Source: Ralstonia insidiosa (lineage in GTDB: Bacteria > Pseudomonadota > Gammaproteobacteria > Burkholderiales > Burkholderiaceae). Taken from it: a DNA stretch of 64,000 nt. The stretch is from the NCBI RefSeq assembly GCF_008801405.1, contig NZ_VZPV01000001.1:1302001-1366000 (forward strand), given 5' to 3'. Each line of letters starts with the position of its first letter. Position 1 is the stretch's first letter. The position numbers and the translations under genes were made by a program. This document shows, one piece after another, positions 50,000 through 59,600 of this stretch. The notes beneath the pieces were generated by a model. It did not search any database. It had not been told where the DNA came from and saw nothing but the letters and a program-made list of their open reading frames with translations.

Positions 50000-51807
50000 C
50001 AGCGTGCGCTCCCTTCGGTCACTTCACGCCAGCTAAGTCGGCCGAGTTGGCGCGTGTAGGTGAGGGTGTCGGCCTGGCGGATGTGCGCTCCGTCGATCTG
50101 CCATAGGCCGGTCTGCATGGCTTGCGTGGCACCGCCGCCGGGAGTCTGCACGGATGGCGCGTCAAGTGACGTGATGAGTGGTGTGCCGAAGAGTCTCTGG
50201 CCAGAGCGACCATCTTTGTTGGTAGGCAGGCCTGTGCGCGGGTCAAGCAAGTAAGCGCGTTCGTGGCCAGTGGTGTCGCGTGTGGTGAGTAGCAGGCTGT
50301 GCGTGCCTGCGCTGACAAGATCATCGGGTATCTGCCCCTGTGGCAGATCGATGCGCCAGCCGCGTGCGCCTGTGCTGCCGTCGGATTGGATGCGCACGCT
50401 GTCCACGTTATCGACTGCGCGGTGGCCGGTTAGATCTGTGCGAGAGAGGCCGCGTGGCAGGCTGTGCGCATCGGCCACGCCATACAAGGTGGCATCGCCA
50501 TTTGTGTCCGCGGCGACAAAGACCAGCAGTGGCCCACCGGCCGTGGCAGCCAACAAGATGGGGCCGAGGATGCGCTGCGTGAGTCCGCTGAGTGAAGTGG
50601 CGGTGAAAAAAGGTGTGCGCCTTTGCGTCGCGTTCGTGCCGAGCGCGTCTTGCCAAGGAGCGGTGCCACTGAGATCGAAGCGCCAGATCTGGCCTTGGGC
50701 GTCGGCAGCGTAGGCAAGCGTAGCGTGCCCCTGAGGCCCCAACACTATGGCGGGCGCGCCCAGCCCGCCACGGCTCGCTACAGCCGGCACGCTGATCGCA
50801 TCGGCCGTGCGTGGGTGATCCAACGCCAGCAACAGCAGGCGGCTCGTCACACGAGCATCCCCCTTGCCGTTGCCGCTGATGGCAAACCACCTTGATTGCG
50901 TGCCACTGCGGTCAGCCAGCGGCACGATGGGGATCGGGCCGTCGATGTGGCCGATGGTCGGGTCGTCGCTGGCGTCATAAGCCAGCATCGGCGGCGGTGT
51001 GGAGGCGGTGGGGTCGGTGATGTCCACCAGGAAGAGGCCGGTCCCCATCTCACCGTTGCCGCAGGCGAGCACGGAATGCCATTGCGCGCCCATCCATGCA
51101 TCGGCGACAAAGGGACGGGGACAGACGGGAGGGGGTACCGGCTGGCCGGGAGATGCATTGCGCGCGGCCGTCGGGAGAGTGGTGTCGGACACAACCGCAA
51201 AGCGTTCTGCGCCGGTGCGTGCGTCGAAGCCATGTAGCAAGCCATCATTGGCCCCGATGTAGACCATCCAGGGGCGCTGGGCATGTTGCAGGCGGAAGCT
51301 GTTATGGCGCGGGTCAAGTATGAACCCTGGTGGGCCGACCAACTGCGCGTGCGCGCTGCGCATGCCCCCCAGGATTGACGTGCGCGGCCGCAGGCGTATT
51401 GCGTCATGCTCATGCTGCCGCACGCCGCGCAAATAGTCGACGCGCGCGGCGCCAAGCCCGTTGTTACCATCTAGCTCGGTCTGTTGCATGGGCGACAGTC
51501 CTTCCCAGCGCAATGCTATTGGTGTGCGTGCAGTGGTATCGCGGCGGAATGTCCAAAGCTGCCGTGTGTCCGGCGGTGTTGTGTCGATCAGGTGACCGGC
51601 TTCCCAAAGGTCGGGCGGTGTGGGGGCATCCGGTGTGCCGAGTGTTGGCAGAAATTGCAGTGCGCGCAGCCGGCCACTCCATGCGTCGCCACCGGGAGTG
51701 ATGACGAGGTGCGTGGGCAAGTCTCCTGCTGGATGGTCACCGGTGGCGGCAGGCGTTGAAGCGGCCAGTGTAGCGATTAGCCAGGCACCGAGGCGTAGTG
51801 CGGTCAT
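49999..51807 (-). CDS. Short PilY1-like protein lacking N-terminal domain and calcium loop
   Basis: A 602-aa protein from ATG 51807 (MTALRLGAWLIATLA, a signal peptide). It has the PilY1 beta-propeller: MVYIGANDGLLHGFDARTGAE matches the conserved VYVGANDGMLHGF block. The calcium-binding loop of full PilY1 (Asp-x-Asp-Gly-Asp pattern) is replaced by GPQGHATLAYAAD in the corresponding place, ahead of GQIWRFDL. It overlaps the pilX-like stop by 4 bp. It may be a tip protein that does not use calcium. Confidence 0.8.
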   Translation of the reverse strand: MTALRLGAWLIATLAASTPAATGDHPAGDLPTHLVITPGGDAWSGRLRALQFLPTLGTPDAPTPPDLWEAGHLIDTTPPDTRQLWTFRRDTTARTPIALRWEGLSPMQQTELDGNNGLGAARVDYLRGVRQHEHDAIRLRPRTSILGGMRSAHAQLVGPPGFILDPRHNSFRLQHAQRPWMVYIGANDGLLHGFDARTGAERFAVVSDTTLPTAARNASPGQPVPPPVCPRPFVADAWMGAQWHSVLACGNGEMGTGLFLVDITDPTASTPPPMLAYDASDDPTIGHIDGPIPIVPLADRSGTQSRWFAISGNGKGDARVTSRLLLLALDHPRTADAISVPAVASRGGLGAPAIVLGPQGHATLAYAADAQGQIWRFDLSGTAPWQDALGTNATQRRTPFFTATSLSGLTQRILGPILLAATAGGPLLVFVAADTNGDATLYGVADAHSLPRGLSRTDLTGHRAVDNVDSVRIQSDGSTGARGWRIDLPQGQIPDDLVSAGTHSLLLTTRDTTGHERAYLLDPRTGLPTNKDGRSGQRLFGTPLITSLDAPSVQTPGGGATQAMQTGLWQIDGAHIRQADTLTYTRQLGRLSWREVTEGSAR

Positions 51808-52415
51808 TGCGTGTTTGCTTGAGGGCGGTAGACCGTTTGCAGCACCACGTTGATGCCTGGATCGACACCAAAGCCGACCGCAGTGATGCGAAAAAGGGTA
51901 GGCAAACTTGCCGTGCCGGCTTGTATCCATTGGCCGGGCTGGGTATCTGGAATCGGCTCAATGACGTAGCGGGCACCCTGAGGCGGCCTACGCTGACCCA
52001 TGGTGGAGAGCTTGCGAAGAACAAAGGCGTCGGTCGACGTGTCGAGCAGCTTGGCAAGCGACTGGGCGGATTGCCCTTCCAGTGGCCAACACAGTCCCTT
52101 ACGGTTTCCGCAGCTACCCGGAGTGAAACCTGCCAGCATGACAAGGTCTTCCTCGGTGATGTGCGCATTGCTGATTGGGGCGCGGCAAGCGGAATAACTT
52201 GGCGTGCGCGTGGCGATCGCCAACTGGCACTCGGCCTCCGTCAACGCGGTTTCGGCTTCCTGCAAGGCGAGTGCACGATCAGCCGAGAGCGTGGCGCGAC
52301 GGCGGTGGTCTTGCACCATATGTAGCGCGGCCATCATCAGCAGGCCGATGATGATCAAAGCCCCGGTGACGGCGATGATCGAGAAGCCGTGTTGACGTGT
52401 GTGCGGTATCAACAT
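51804..52415 (-). CDS. PilX-like minor pilin (second operon)
   Basis: A 203-aa prepilin-like protein from ATG 52415 (MLIPHTRQHGFSII). A cleavable leader ends HG before FSIIAVTGALIIIGLLMMAA; the residue at position 5 of the mature chain is not Glu, as is common in PilX. The body has four Cys. It overlaps pilW by 7 bp and the PilY1 gene by 4 bp. Confidence 0.78.
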   Translation of the reverse strand: MLIPHTRQHGFSIIAVTGALIIIGLLMMAALHMVQDHRRRATLSADRALALQEAETALTEAECQLAIATRTPSYSACRAPISNAHITEEDLVMLAGFTPGSCGNRKGLCWPLEGQSAQSLAKLLDTSTDAFVLRKLSTMGQRRPPQGARYVIEPIPDTQPGQWIQAGTASLPTLFRITAVGFGVDPGINVVLQTVYRPQANTQ

Positions 52416-53353
52416 GCATCCGCCTCGCAATGCAGCGGGTTGCGCACGGCCAGCGTGACGGTGAAGCGGGCGCGATTGCGGCGCGCATCTTGCGGTGTGA
52501 ATTCCAGATCTTGTGCTTGCGCCCGTGGGGCGTCGAGCCCTGGAAATAGCGCGGTCTTGATCGAAGGCGGAATTCTGGGCGACCACCGATCACCGCGCAC
52601 CACGACTGCCGCATGCACCTGTCGTACACGATACCAATCGTCGTCCTTCATCATGCGCGCCGGCAGGGTTTCTGCCGGTGCCGTAGCGGTGGGGGCCAGC
52701 GTGTAGAGCAGTTGGAGGGTTTCGACGCCACGCACCATGCCGTAACCGGTTCTTGCTGCTACGGGGGCATTGGTATTGCGCACGAAGGACTTGCACATGA
52801 GTTGCGGCACCCTCTCTGCCTTATTCGTCGTGCTGAGCGAGACATACAGCAGCATGCCGCCCAGGCGCGGATCTTCATTGCCGCCGTCACGCTCTGATAC
52901 GGCCAAGCTAGCGCAGTCGAGCATGGCGCCGTCTCCTGCACCGTCGGATGCAGACTTGCTGCGGCCGGCAAAGCGCACCAATAGGGCATCGCTGCCTTGT
53001 ATGCCGTGTCTGTCGCTACACGCCAGTGTGGTCCCTGGCTCCATCTTTGGGCCGCCACAGTCGTCGGCACCGACGAGCGACGGTGGCGCGCTGGCATTGG
53101 GCCAGCGACGCGTGGATGATAGGGCCGGGGTGTCGGTGATCCACCCGGCTTGGCGCACCGCCCGGCCTATCAACTCCAGCGCCTGCATGCCTCGATCTTC
53201 AATGAGGGCTGCATCGGCCAGACGCAGATAGCGCTCTCGTGCGACCAGTGTCAACTGCAGCGCAATGCCCAGCACTAGCAGCGCGATGACCATACCAACC
53301 AGCAACTCGACCAACGAGACGCCGCGCGCGGGTCGGATGAACGGGCGCGCCAT
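52409..53353 (-). CDS. PilW-like minor pilin (second operon)
   Basis: A 314-aa prepilin from ATG 53353 (MARPFIRPARGVSLVELLVG). The Gly-Val cleavage site and Glu5 are present, with a long globular part that includes a Cys-rich loop. In family terms it is a PilW, part of the pilus initiation complex with PilV, PilX and PilY1. It begins one base after the pilV stop. Confidence 0.82.
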   Translation of the reverse strand: MARPFIRPARGVSLVELLVGMVIALLVLGIALQLTLVARERYLRLADAALIEDRGMQALELIGRAVRQAGWITDTPALSSTRRWPNASAPPSLVGADDCGGPKMEPGTTLACSDRHGIQGSDALLVRFAGRSKSASDGAGDGAMLDCASLAVSERDGGNEDPRLGGMLLYVSLSTTNKAERVPQLMCKSFVRNTNAPVAARTGYGMVRGVETLQLLYTLAPTATAPAETLPARMMKDDDWYRVRQVHAAVVVRGDRWSPRIPPSIKTALFPGLDAPRAQAQDLEFTPQDARRNRARFTVTLAVRNPLHCEADAC

Positions 53354-53354
53354 A

Positions 53355-53549
53355 TCAGCGGCTTTTTTCTGATTCGGTGAGCAGATCAAGGACCTCTTTG
53401 CCGAGTTGGCGGGCCGCGTGACTCGTGGCCTCGAGGTGCTCGAGCGCATGAAACATGGCCGCTGCACCCAGGGAGAGCAGCGCCAGGGCGATGAGGGATT
53501 CGATCAGGATGGCGCCGCGTTGGCGGGGGCGGTAGGAGCGGGAGGACAT
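53355..53549 (-). CDS. Very short PilV/GspI-like minor pilin (second operon)
   Basis: A 64-aa protein: MSSRSYRPRQRGAILIESLI gives a leader, Gly cleavage site and Glu5, then an alpha-helix (HALEHLEATSHAARQLGKEV) and stop. Normal PilV proteins are 150-200 aa, so the globular domain is missing; the gene is either truncated or a helix-only pilin. It is first in the minus-strand operon, and a stem with 8-bp arms surrounds its start codon. Confidence 0.65.
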   Translation of the reverse strand: MSSRSYRPRQRGAILIESLIALALLSLGAAAMFHALEHLEATSHAARQLGKEVLDLLTESEKSR

Positions 53550-53580
53550 GAGGCGGCTGACGCTTAGCGAAACCGCCTCA
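53549..53580. promoter_or_regulatory. Inverted repeat at the start of the short pilV gene
   Basis: TGAGGCGG (53549-53556) and CCGCCTCA (53573-53580) with a 16-nt loop. One arm includes the first base of the pilV start codon and the bases just upstream, so folding in mRNA could hide the start. Confidence 0.45.
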
Positions 53581-54137
53581 AGTTAGTGTGAATTTGGCCG
53601 TATAAGTGTCATATCTGGTCAATACCCTCTCTGGTCGTCAAGCATAAAACGACTCCCTGACTGAGTTTCGCTAAAGATCGTTGGTTTTTTGTCAAAACCG
53701 ACCTTGCTGAGCCTTGCTGTTGAGGGAGGGGGTTGTTGACACTTTTTGACTAATTCCCCACTATTTCGGGGGGTGCGTCTGCCTACGCTTTTGTTGTTGG
53801 CAGATCGTCGTGTTCAACGGGGGTTGAGTGCGGCCCAACAAAAGAACTCGGGAAGTTCAGGAATCAGCAGCGCGCGCGACAGCAATGGCGCCGTGACTGC
53901 CGCATAACAAAATGTCGGGGGTAAATATGCAAAACGGGACTTCGCCTATCGGGCGATGCGGGTTTCCAGTCGGTTCACTGTCGTACTGACATGGCGGCCG
54001 CGGTACGCAAATACATTACCGCGCATCAATTTCGATCGTCACGCAGCCGCTGGCCTCTGAGTCAGACAGAGCGGCGTGTCGATGGTGTCGGCGTTCGTGC
54101 CGACATCGTGTCGCTTCACAGCCAAATTCATACAGAT
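53581..54137. other. Divergent promoter region between the two pilus operons
   Basis: About 560 bp with no supported gene. It is AT-richer than the flanks. A perfect TTGACA lies at 53736-53741 on the plus strand, but the box 17 bp further (CACTAT) is poor. I find no clear sigma-54 (TGGCAC-N5-TTGC) site. Frames through it such as the one from 53991 do not resemble pilins before 54138. Confidence 0.4.
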
Positions 54138-54743
54138 ATGTCGCATCCGAATGAGCGAAGCGGCGTGCGGGGGCGCGCCGGTTGCATTCGTTCGAGCCGC
54201 ATGGGCGGTATTTCGCTGATTGAACTGCTGGTGACGCTGGCCATCGTGGCGGTGCTGGCAATCATTGCGACGCCGTCGTATGTCGGGCTCACGCAACAGG
54301 TCCGCTTGCAGGCTGAAGCTAACTCGTTGGTCAACGATCTGCAGTTTGCGCGTAGCGAGGCAATCAAGCGGGGGCTGCCGGTCAGTTTGTGCCCGTCGTC
54401 CAACGGTACTTCGTGCAATACGGTTAACCCCACGTACTGGGAAAAAGGTTGGATCGTGTTCAACGATGTCAACGGCTCCGGCACGACCGATTCCGCCAGC
54501 GATGTGCCGTTGCGTGTGCGTGCACCGCTTACGAACAACGACACATTCAGGGCTACTGCATCAAGTCCAGCGGCTTCCGCTGTGACATATAGCCGAGACG
54601 GTTTCGCGATGAATTTGGCTAGTGGGACAGTCACGATGGCCCTTCGTACCTCGCCTCCAAACAACAACGCGACGCGTTGTGTGGAGATCAATTTGGTTGG
54701 GCGGCAGGCGGTTTTAACACCGGGGACACGCGCATGCAGTTGA
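54138..54743 (+). CDS. fimT: FimT/GspH-family minor pseudopilin
   Basis: A 201-aa protein from ATG 54138 (MSHPNERSGVRGRAG). A leader ends with MGG before ISLIELLVTLAIVAVLAIIA: Gly at the cleavage site and Glu5. The rest is a GspH fold with two disulfide Cys pairs (LCPSSNGTSC and TRCVEINL...RAC). It begins the plus-strand operon fimT-pilV-pilW-pilX-pilY1-pilE. Its 3' end overlaps pilV by 10 bp. Confidence 0.88.
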   Translation: MSHPNERSGVRGRAGCIRSSRMGGISLIELLVTLAIVAVLAIIATPSYVGLTQQVRLQAEANSLVNDLQFARSEAIKRGLPVSLCPSSNGTSCNTVNPTYWEKGWIVFNDVNGSGTTDSASDVPLRVRAPLTNNDTFRATASSPAASAVTYSRDGFAMNLASGTVTMALRTSPPNNNATRCVEINLVGRQAVLTPGTRACS

Positions 54744-55297
54744 CGATGCACCGGCGTCAAGCCGCTGGCTTCTCGCTGATTGAGGCGCTGATCACCATGG
54801 TGGTGGTTGGCGTTGGCCTGTTGGGTTTGGCAAAGATTCAGGCCGCAGCCGTCGGTAATACGCAGATTTCGCGGGTGCGTTCGTTGGTGGCGTTGCAGAC
54901 AGAAAGTTTGGCGGCAGCCATGCACGGCAACCGTGCGTTCTGGGCGGCAGGTGGTACTGCTCCGGCGACGTTCAGTGTCGCTGGCCAAACCGTTACGGAT
55001 AGCTCGAACGTGCTGAACCAGACGCTGGCTCCCGGCCAGTGTTTGACTGGGAGCCCGTGTACGCCACAGCAATTGGCTGCGTATGACGTTCAGCAATGGG
55101 CCAGCACGATGAATGGGAACTTCCCCGGCTATGGCGCCACGGTCAACTGCACCACAACGGTAGGCGTGCCGGTGAACTGCAACATCACGGTGACCTGGAA
55201 CGAGAAGTACATCGCCGTCAACACGCCGACAGCATCGGCTGCTGCTGCAGCAGCGCCGACAACGCAGCAGAGCTTTACGGTCTACGTCCAGCCATGA
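54734..55297 (+). CDS. pilV: PilV-type minor pilin
   Basis: A 187-aa prepilin from ATG 54734 (MQLTMHRRQAAGFSLIEALI): Gly-Phe cleavage site, Glu5 and a full globular domain with Cys pairs (GQCLTGSPC). It belongs to the pilus tip initiation complex. The stop overlaps pilW by 4 bp. Confidence 0.9.
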   Translation: MQLTMHRRQAAGFSLIEALITMVVVGVGLLGLAKIQAAAVGNTQISRVRSLVALQTESLAAAMHGNRAFWAAGGTAPATFSVAGQTVTDSSNVLNQTLAPGQCLTGSPCTPQQLAAYDVQQWASTMNGNFPGYGATVNCTTTVGVPVNCNITVTWNEKYIAVNTPTASAAAAAAPTTQQSFTVYVQP

Positions 55298-56034
55298 ACG
55301 CCAAACCGATGACTCCCCGTATGCGATTGGGTCGCCGGCAGGCTGGTACGAGCTTGGTTGAGATCTTGATCGCGATGGTGATCGCGCTGTTCATCATGAG
55401 TGGCGTGGTGGTGATGTTCGTGAACATGCAGAAGACGTTTACGAGCCAAGATCAACTTGCGCAACTGCAGGACAGTGAGCGACTGACGCTGACCATTCTC
55501 ACCAATGTCGTACAACAGGCGGGATTCTTTCCGAACCCGCTGGTCAATACCGCGCTGGGAGCGCTGCCGGCTTCCGGTTCGTTGGCGGCAGGGCAGGTGA
55601 TTACCGGTACGTCGGGTGCCAGCGCTGGCAAGGACACGCTGACGACGCAGTTCGCCACCGCCAGCGGCGACGGCAACATGAACTGCCTCGGCCAGGCGAA
55701 CACGACAGGCAGCCAGCAGGTCTACGTCAACACGCTATCCATCAGCCCGAACAACGAGCTGCAATGCACGTTGACCGTTTCCGGCGGAACGCCGACCACG
55801 GTACCACTGGTGAGTGGGGTGAGTGGGCTCACGGTTTTATACGGCACCGATACCAATGGCAATGGATACAGCGACACGTATTTGACAGCCGCTCAGGTGA
55901 CGGCGGGGGGCTACTGGTCTTCGGTGCACTCCGTTCAAGTCAAACTCCAGTTTGCGACGCAGTTTGGTAACCAGGTTGGGCAGACAAACAACTCAACCTG
56001 GGTACAGACCATCAGCTTGAAGAACCAGCAATGA
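55294..56034 (+). CDS. pilW: PilW-type minor pilin
   Basis: A 246-aa prepilin starting MNAKPMTPRMRLGRRQAG, then TSLVEILIAMVIALFI with Glu5. The cleavage site Gly-Thr is acceptable for the PilW group. The globular part is Thr/Ser-rich. It overlaps pilV and pilX by 4 bp each. Confidence 0.9.
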   Translation: MNAKPMTPRMRLGRRQAGTSLVEILIAMVIALFIMSGVVVMFVNMQKTFTSQDQLAQLQDSERLTLTILTNVVQQAGFFPNPLVNTALGALPASGSLAAGQVITGTSGASAGKDTLTTQFATASGDGNMNCLGQANTTGSQQVYVNTLSISPNNELQCTLTVSGGTPTTVPLVSGVSGLTVLYGTDTNGNGYSDTYLTAAQVTAGGYWSSVHSVQVKLQFATQFGNQVGQTNNSTWVQTISLKNQQ

Positions 56035-56621
56035 GCACGACGATGCGTTTTTCCAAGGTGCCAGGGCAGCGCGAGCGAGGCTACACCCTCATCGTTGGGC
56101 TCTTGCTGCTGCTCGTGCTCACCTTGTTTGCCGTGGGGATGTTTCGCAGCTTCGGCTTGCAAGAGAAGATTGCGGCCAACACACGCGACAAGCAACGCGC
56201 GCTCGAGGCTGCGCAGAGCGCGCTCCAGTACGGTGAGTGGTGGCTGGGGCAAGGCAACGGCTCGACCGGCACGACGTGCACTGGGGTCAACAATGGCAAC
56301 ACGCTGGCCAACATGCGGGTCTGCAATATCGGTTTGTTGACGCCCGCGACGTTGCCTTGGGGCGTTGGGACCACGTACCTGCCGCCATTCATGACGGCGA
56401 ACGGTGGTGGTGGCATGGCCGGGGCGAGCTCGCCCGCCGGGGATATCAATTACGCGGGTGTTCCGGGCATGTACATCAACTACCTCGGCTTGACCCCGAA
56501 CGGGCTCGCTCAACTCTATCAAGTCACTGCTTACGGCTATGGCGGTGACGCAACAACAGCGGCAGTGGTGCAGAGCACTTATCAAATTACGTCCGGCGCC
56601 AAGGATCTGGGGCAACAGTGA
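56031..56621 (+). CDS. pilX: PilX-type minor pilin
   Basis: A 196-aa prepilin-like protein. REREGYTLI-type leader: QRERGYTLIVGLLLLLVLTLF, without Glu5 as typical of PilX. NTRDKQRALEAAQSALQYGE is a conserved PilX helix. It overlaps the pilY1 start by 4 bp and is thought to join the priming complex with PilV, PilW and PilY1. Confidence 0.9.
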   Translation: MSTTMRFSKVPGQRERGYTLIVGLLLLLVLTLFAVGMFRSFGLQEKIAANTRDKQRALEAAQSALQYGEWWLGQGNGSTGTTCTGVNNGNTLANMRVCNIGLLTPATLPWGVGTTYLPPFMTANGGGGMAGASSPAGDINYAGVPGMYINYLGLTPNGLAQLYQVTAYGYGGDATTAAVVQSTYQITSGAKDLGQQ

Positions 56622-59600
56622 TGAAGAAAAATCAACGAATTGTTCTGTTGGCGACTGCGGCGCTGCTGCCTGAGGCTGCGCGGGCGCAGCTGGTGATTAG
56701 CGACAACCTGACCGGGGTGTCTTCCTCCTACAACTGGCAAAGCCTGAATGGCGCGTGCCTGACGGCAGGCAATAACACTGGTTCGATCCCAGCGTGCTCA
56801 GGATTGAGCTATTACAGCGGTACAACACTGGTAGGCGGTGTGAACGGGACATTGCCCGACGCCGTTGGGCAGGGGGCTTTGCGGCTGACCAACGGTGACA
56901 CCACTACCGGAAGTAACGGTAACAACCAAACCGGTGCGGTTGTCTCAAACTTTACTTTCCCTACCAATCAAGGGTTGCAGGTCACATTTACGACCGTGAC
57001 TTACGGCGGTAACGCCTATAAGAACGCCTCAAAACAGGCATCCGGTGCCGATGGCATCAGTTTCTTCCTGGCCGATGGTTCGAAGCCGGCAACGGTGGGG
57101 GCGCTCGGTGGGAGCCTTGGCTACAGTTGCTCCAACGGTAACCCTACCTATGATGGTGTTCAGGGTGGCTACATCGGTGTGGGGATCGACGAGTTCGGCA
57201 ATTTCTCGAACTCGAATGACAACACCAGTAGTGGCGCGAATGCTAATGGGGGTGCCGGTGCAATCCCCAGTCGTATCAGCTTGCGGGGCGCGGGCAACAC
57301 CAATTGGGCGAACCTGTCCACCAACTATTCGAAGTACTATCCCGCGTCGAATCTGAGTACGTCGCAAGCCAACGCCGTCCAGAGCACGTGCGCTGCGGGA
57401 TATCTCTATAACTTCAGCGGCAAGTCTCAAAAAGACGCGCACGGGAATACGATCTACGACGGCAATCAAACCACCGAGCAGATCCCCTACAACTACAACT
57501 ACATTACCGGCAGCACGCTCGGCAACAACGTCACGATCTACAGCCAGGAGGCGGCTGGAACGAATTCCTCGGGCGGGAGTAAGGCGGTGCGTGGGAACGC
57601 AACACCGATTACTTATGCACTCACAATCACGCAAGATGGCTTGCTGAGTTTGTCGTATAGCGTGAATGGCGGGACTGCGCAGACGGTGCTGAACAAGCAG
57701 AGTATTACCGCTTCGAATGGGCCGTTGCCTTCCTCTTTCCGATTTGGTTTCTCTGCGGGTACCGGCGGCGGCAGCAATGTCCACGAAATCACCTGCTTCA
57801 AGGCCGCACCAGTCGGTCAGGCCAGTAGTTCTGCCGGTACTAACGTGCAACAGTCGGCGCGTGTGCAGGCAGGCACCCAGGTGTACCTGGCTTATTACCA
57901 CCCGACGAACTGGTGGGGTGAGCTGACTGCGCAGAATTTGGTGATGGATCCCACGACGGGGATTGTGTCCATTGCTACCAACGCCAATTGGAATGCCAGT
58001 TGTAACCTGACGGGCGGCGCTTGCCCTGCAATCAGCTCGACGGCAACCGTGACAGCACAAGGGCCGACGGCGCGCAGCATTCTGACCTGGAACGGCTCCA
58101 GCGGGGTTCCCTTTCAATGGGCCAATCTGACGTCCGCGCAAAAGACTGCATTGGACAGCGGTTCCGCCAACAGTGCCAGCAGCCCTCGTCAGCAGTATCT
58201 GCGTGGAGCCCGCACTTATGAGGTCAGCAATGGAGGCTCCTTCCGCACCCGCAATGGTGTGCTGGGTGACATCATGAACTCCAGCCCCACTTGGGTTGGT
58301 GCACCGTCGGCACCGTACAACGGTCCGTGGGTCGACGCTCTCTACCCGACGGCAACGCCACCCGAGCCGGCTGGCAGCTACGCGCTTTTCAAGACCAACA
58401 ACGCGACGCGTGCAAACGTGGTGTATGTGGGTGCCAACGACGGCATGCTGCATGGTTTCCGCGCCGGCGGTTACGACACCAATGGCAATTTCACTACTGC
58501 AACGACGCCGAACGATGGACAAGAGGTGCTGGCCTATATGCCGGCCGCTGCCCTGAATACCATCTATAACGCCAACGGGAATCTGGATTTCAGTTCACCT
58601 TCGTACGCGCACAATTTGTTTGTAGACGCTACCCCCGGTACCGGCGAGCTCTATTACGGCAACGCCTGGCATACGTGGCTGGTGGGCGGTCTGGGTGGCG
58701 GCGGCAATGCGAACGGCGTCATCGGTGACAACACCACTGCGGGCACAGGCGCAATCTATGCGCTTGATATCACCAACCCGGCGAACTTCAGTGAGAGCAA
58801 TGCCAGCTCACTGGTCATCAAGGAGTGGTCGCCCTCAAACCTCTCGTGTACCAACTACACCGGGACAAACAGTTGTGCCGGCTACCTCGGCAACACCTAC
58901 GGCACGCCGGTCATCCGCCGTCTGCATAACGGTAACTGGGCAGTTCTGTTTGGCAATGGCCTGAACAGCCCGAATGGCTCGGCCGGTCTGTACGTTCTCT
59001 TGGTCGCAAATGACGGTACTACGTCGTTCTATTACCTCGACACCGGCTACGGTCCAAGTAAGGACCCACTCGGCAAGAACAACAAGAACGGTATTGCCTA
59101 CGTGACACCCGCTGATTTGGATGGTGACCACATCACGGACTATGTCTACGCAGGCGATGCTTTCGGCAACGTCTGGCGTTTTGACCTGACCTCGCAAAAT
59201 CCGACGCAGTGGAACGTGTCCACTACACCGCTGTTCTCGACGCCTGCAGGGCAGCCGATTACCAGCAAGGTGGCAGTGGCGGCGATCCCTGGTACCGGTA
59301 CTGGCGCGCCGCGCGTACTGGTCAGCTTCGGCACCGGGCAGGCTTTCCCGCAGACGCAAACAAATGCGGCCACCTACGCAAGTGGCTCGGCACAGTGGCT
59401 TTACGGCGTTTGGGATTGGAATATGAATGCCTGGAACCGGGGCGCCGCTTCAGCGGCTCAGTATGCGACGCTCAACCCAACGCAAACCGTCACTGCATCG
59501 ACGCTGCTGACGCAGACAATCACGGCCACGTCTACCAGTTCTGGAACGACACCGTCGTACCGGACGGTGAGTAACGGCAAAGTCTGCTGGGTGGGCTCTA

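Noticed and set aside
53736..53764. TTGACA with CACTAT as promoter of the fimT operon
   Set aside because: The -10 matches only three of six bases and the leader would be about 380 nt; kept only as a remark.
57029..58522. Minus-strand frame of 497 codons opposite pilY1
   Set aside because: Val/Arg/Thr-rich antisense reading; no family features.
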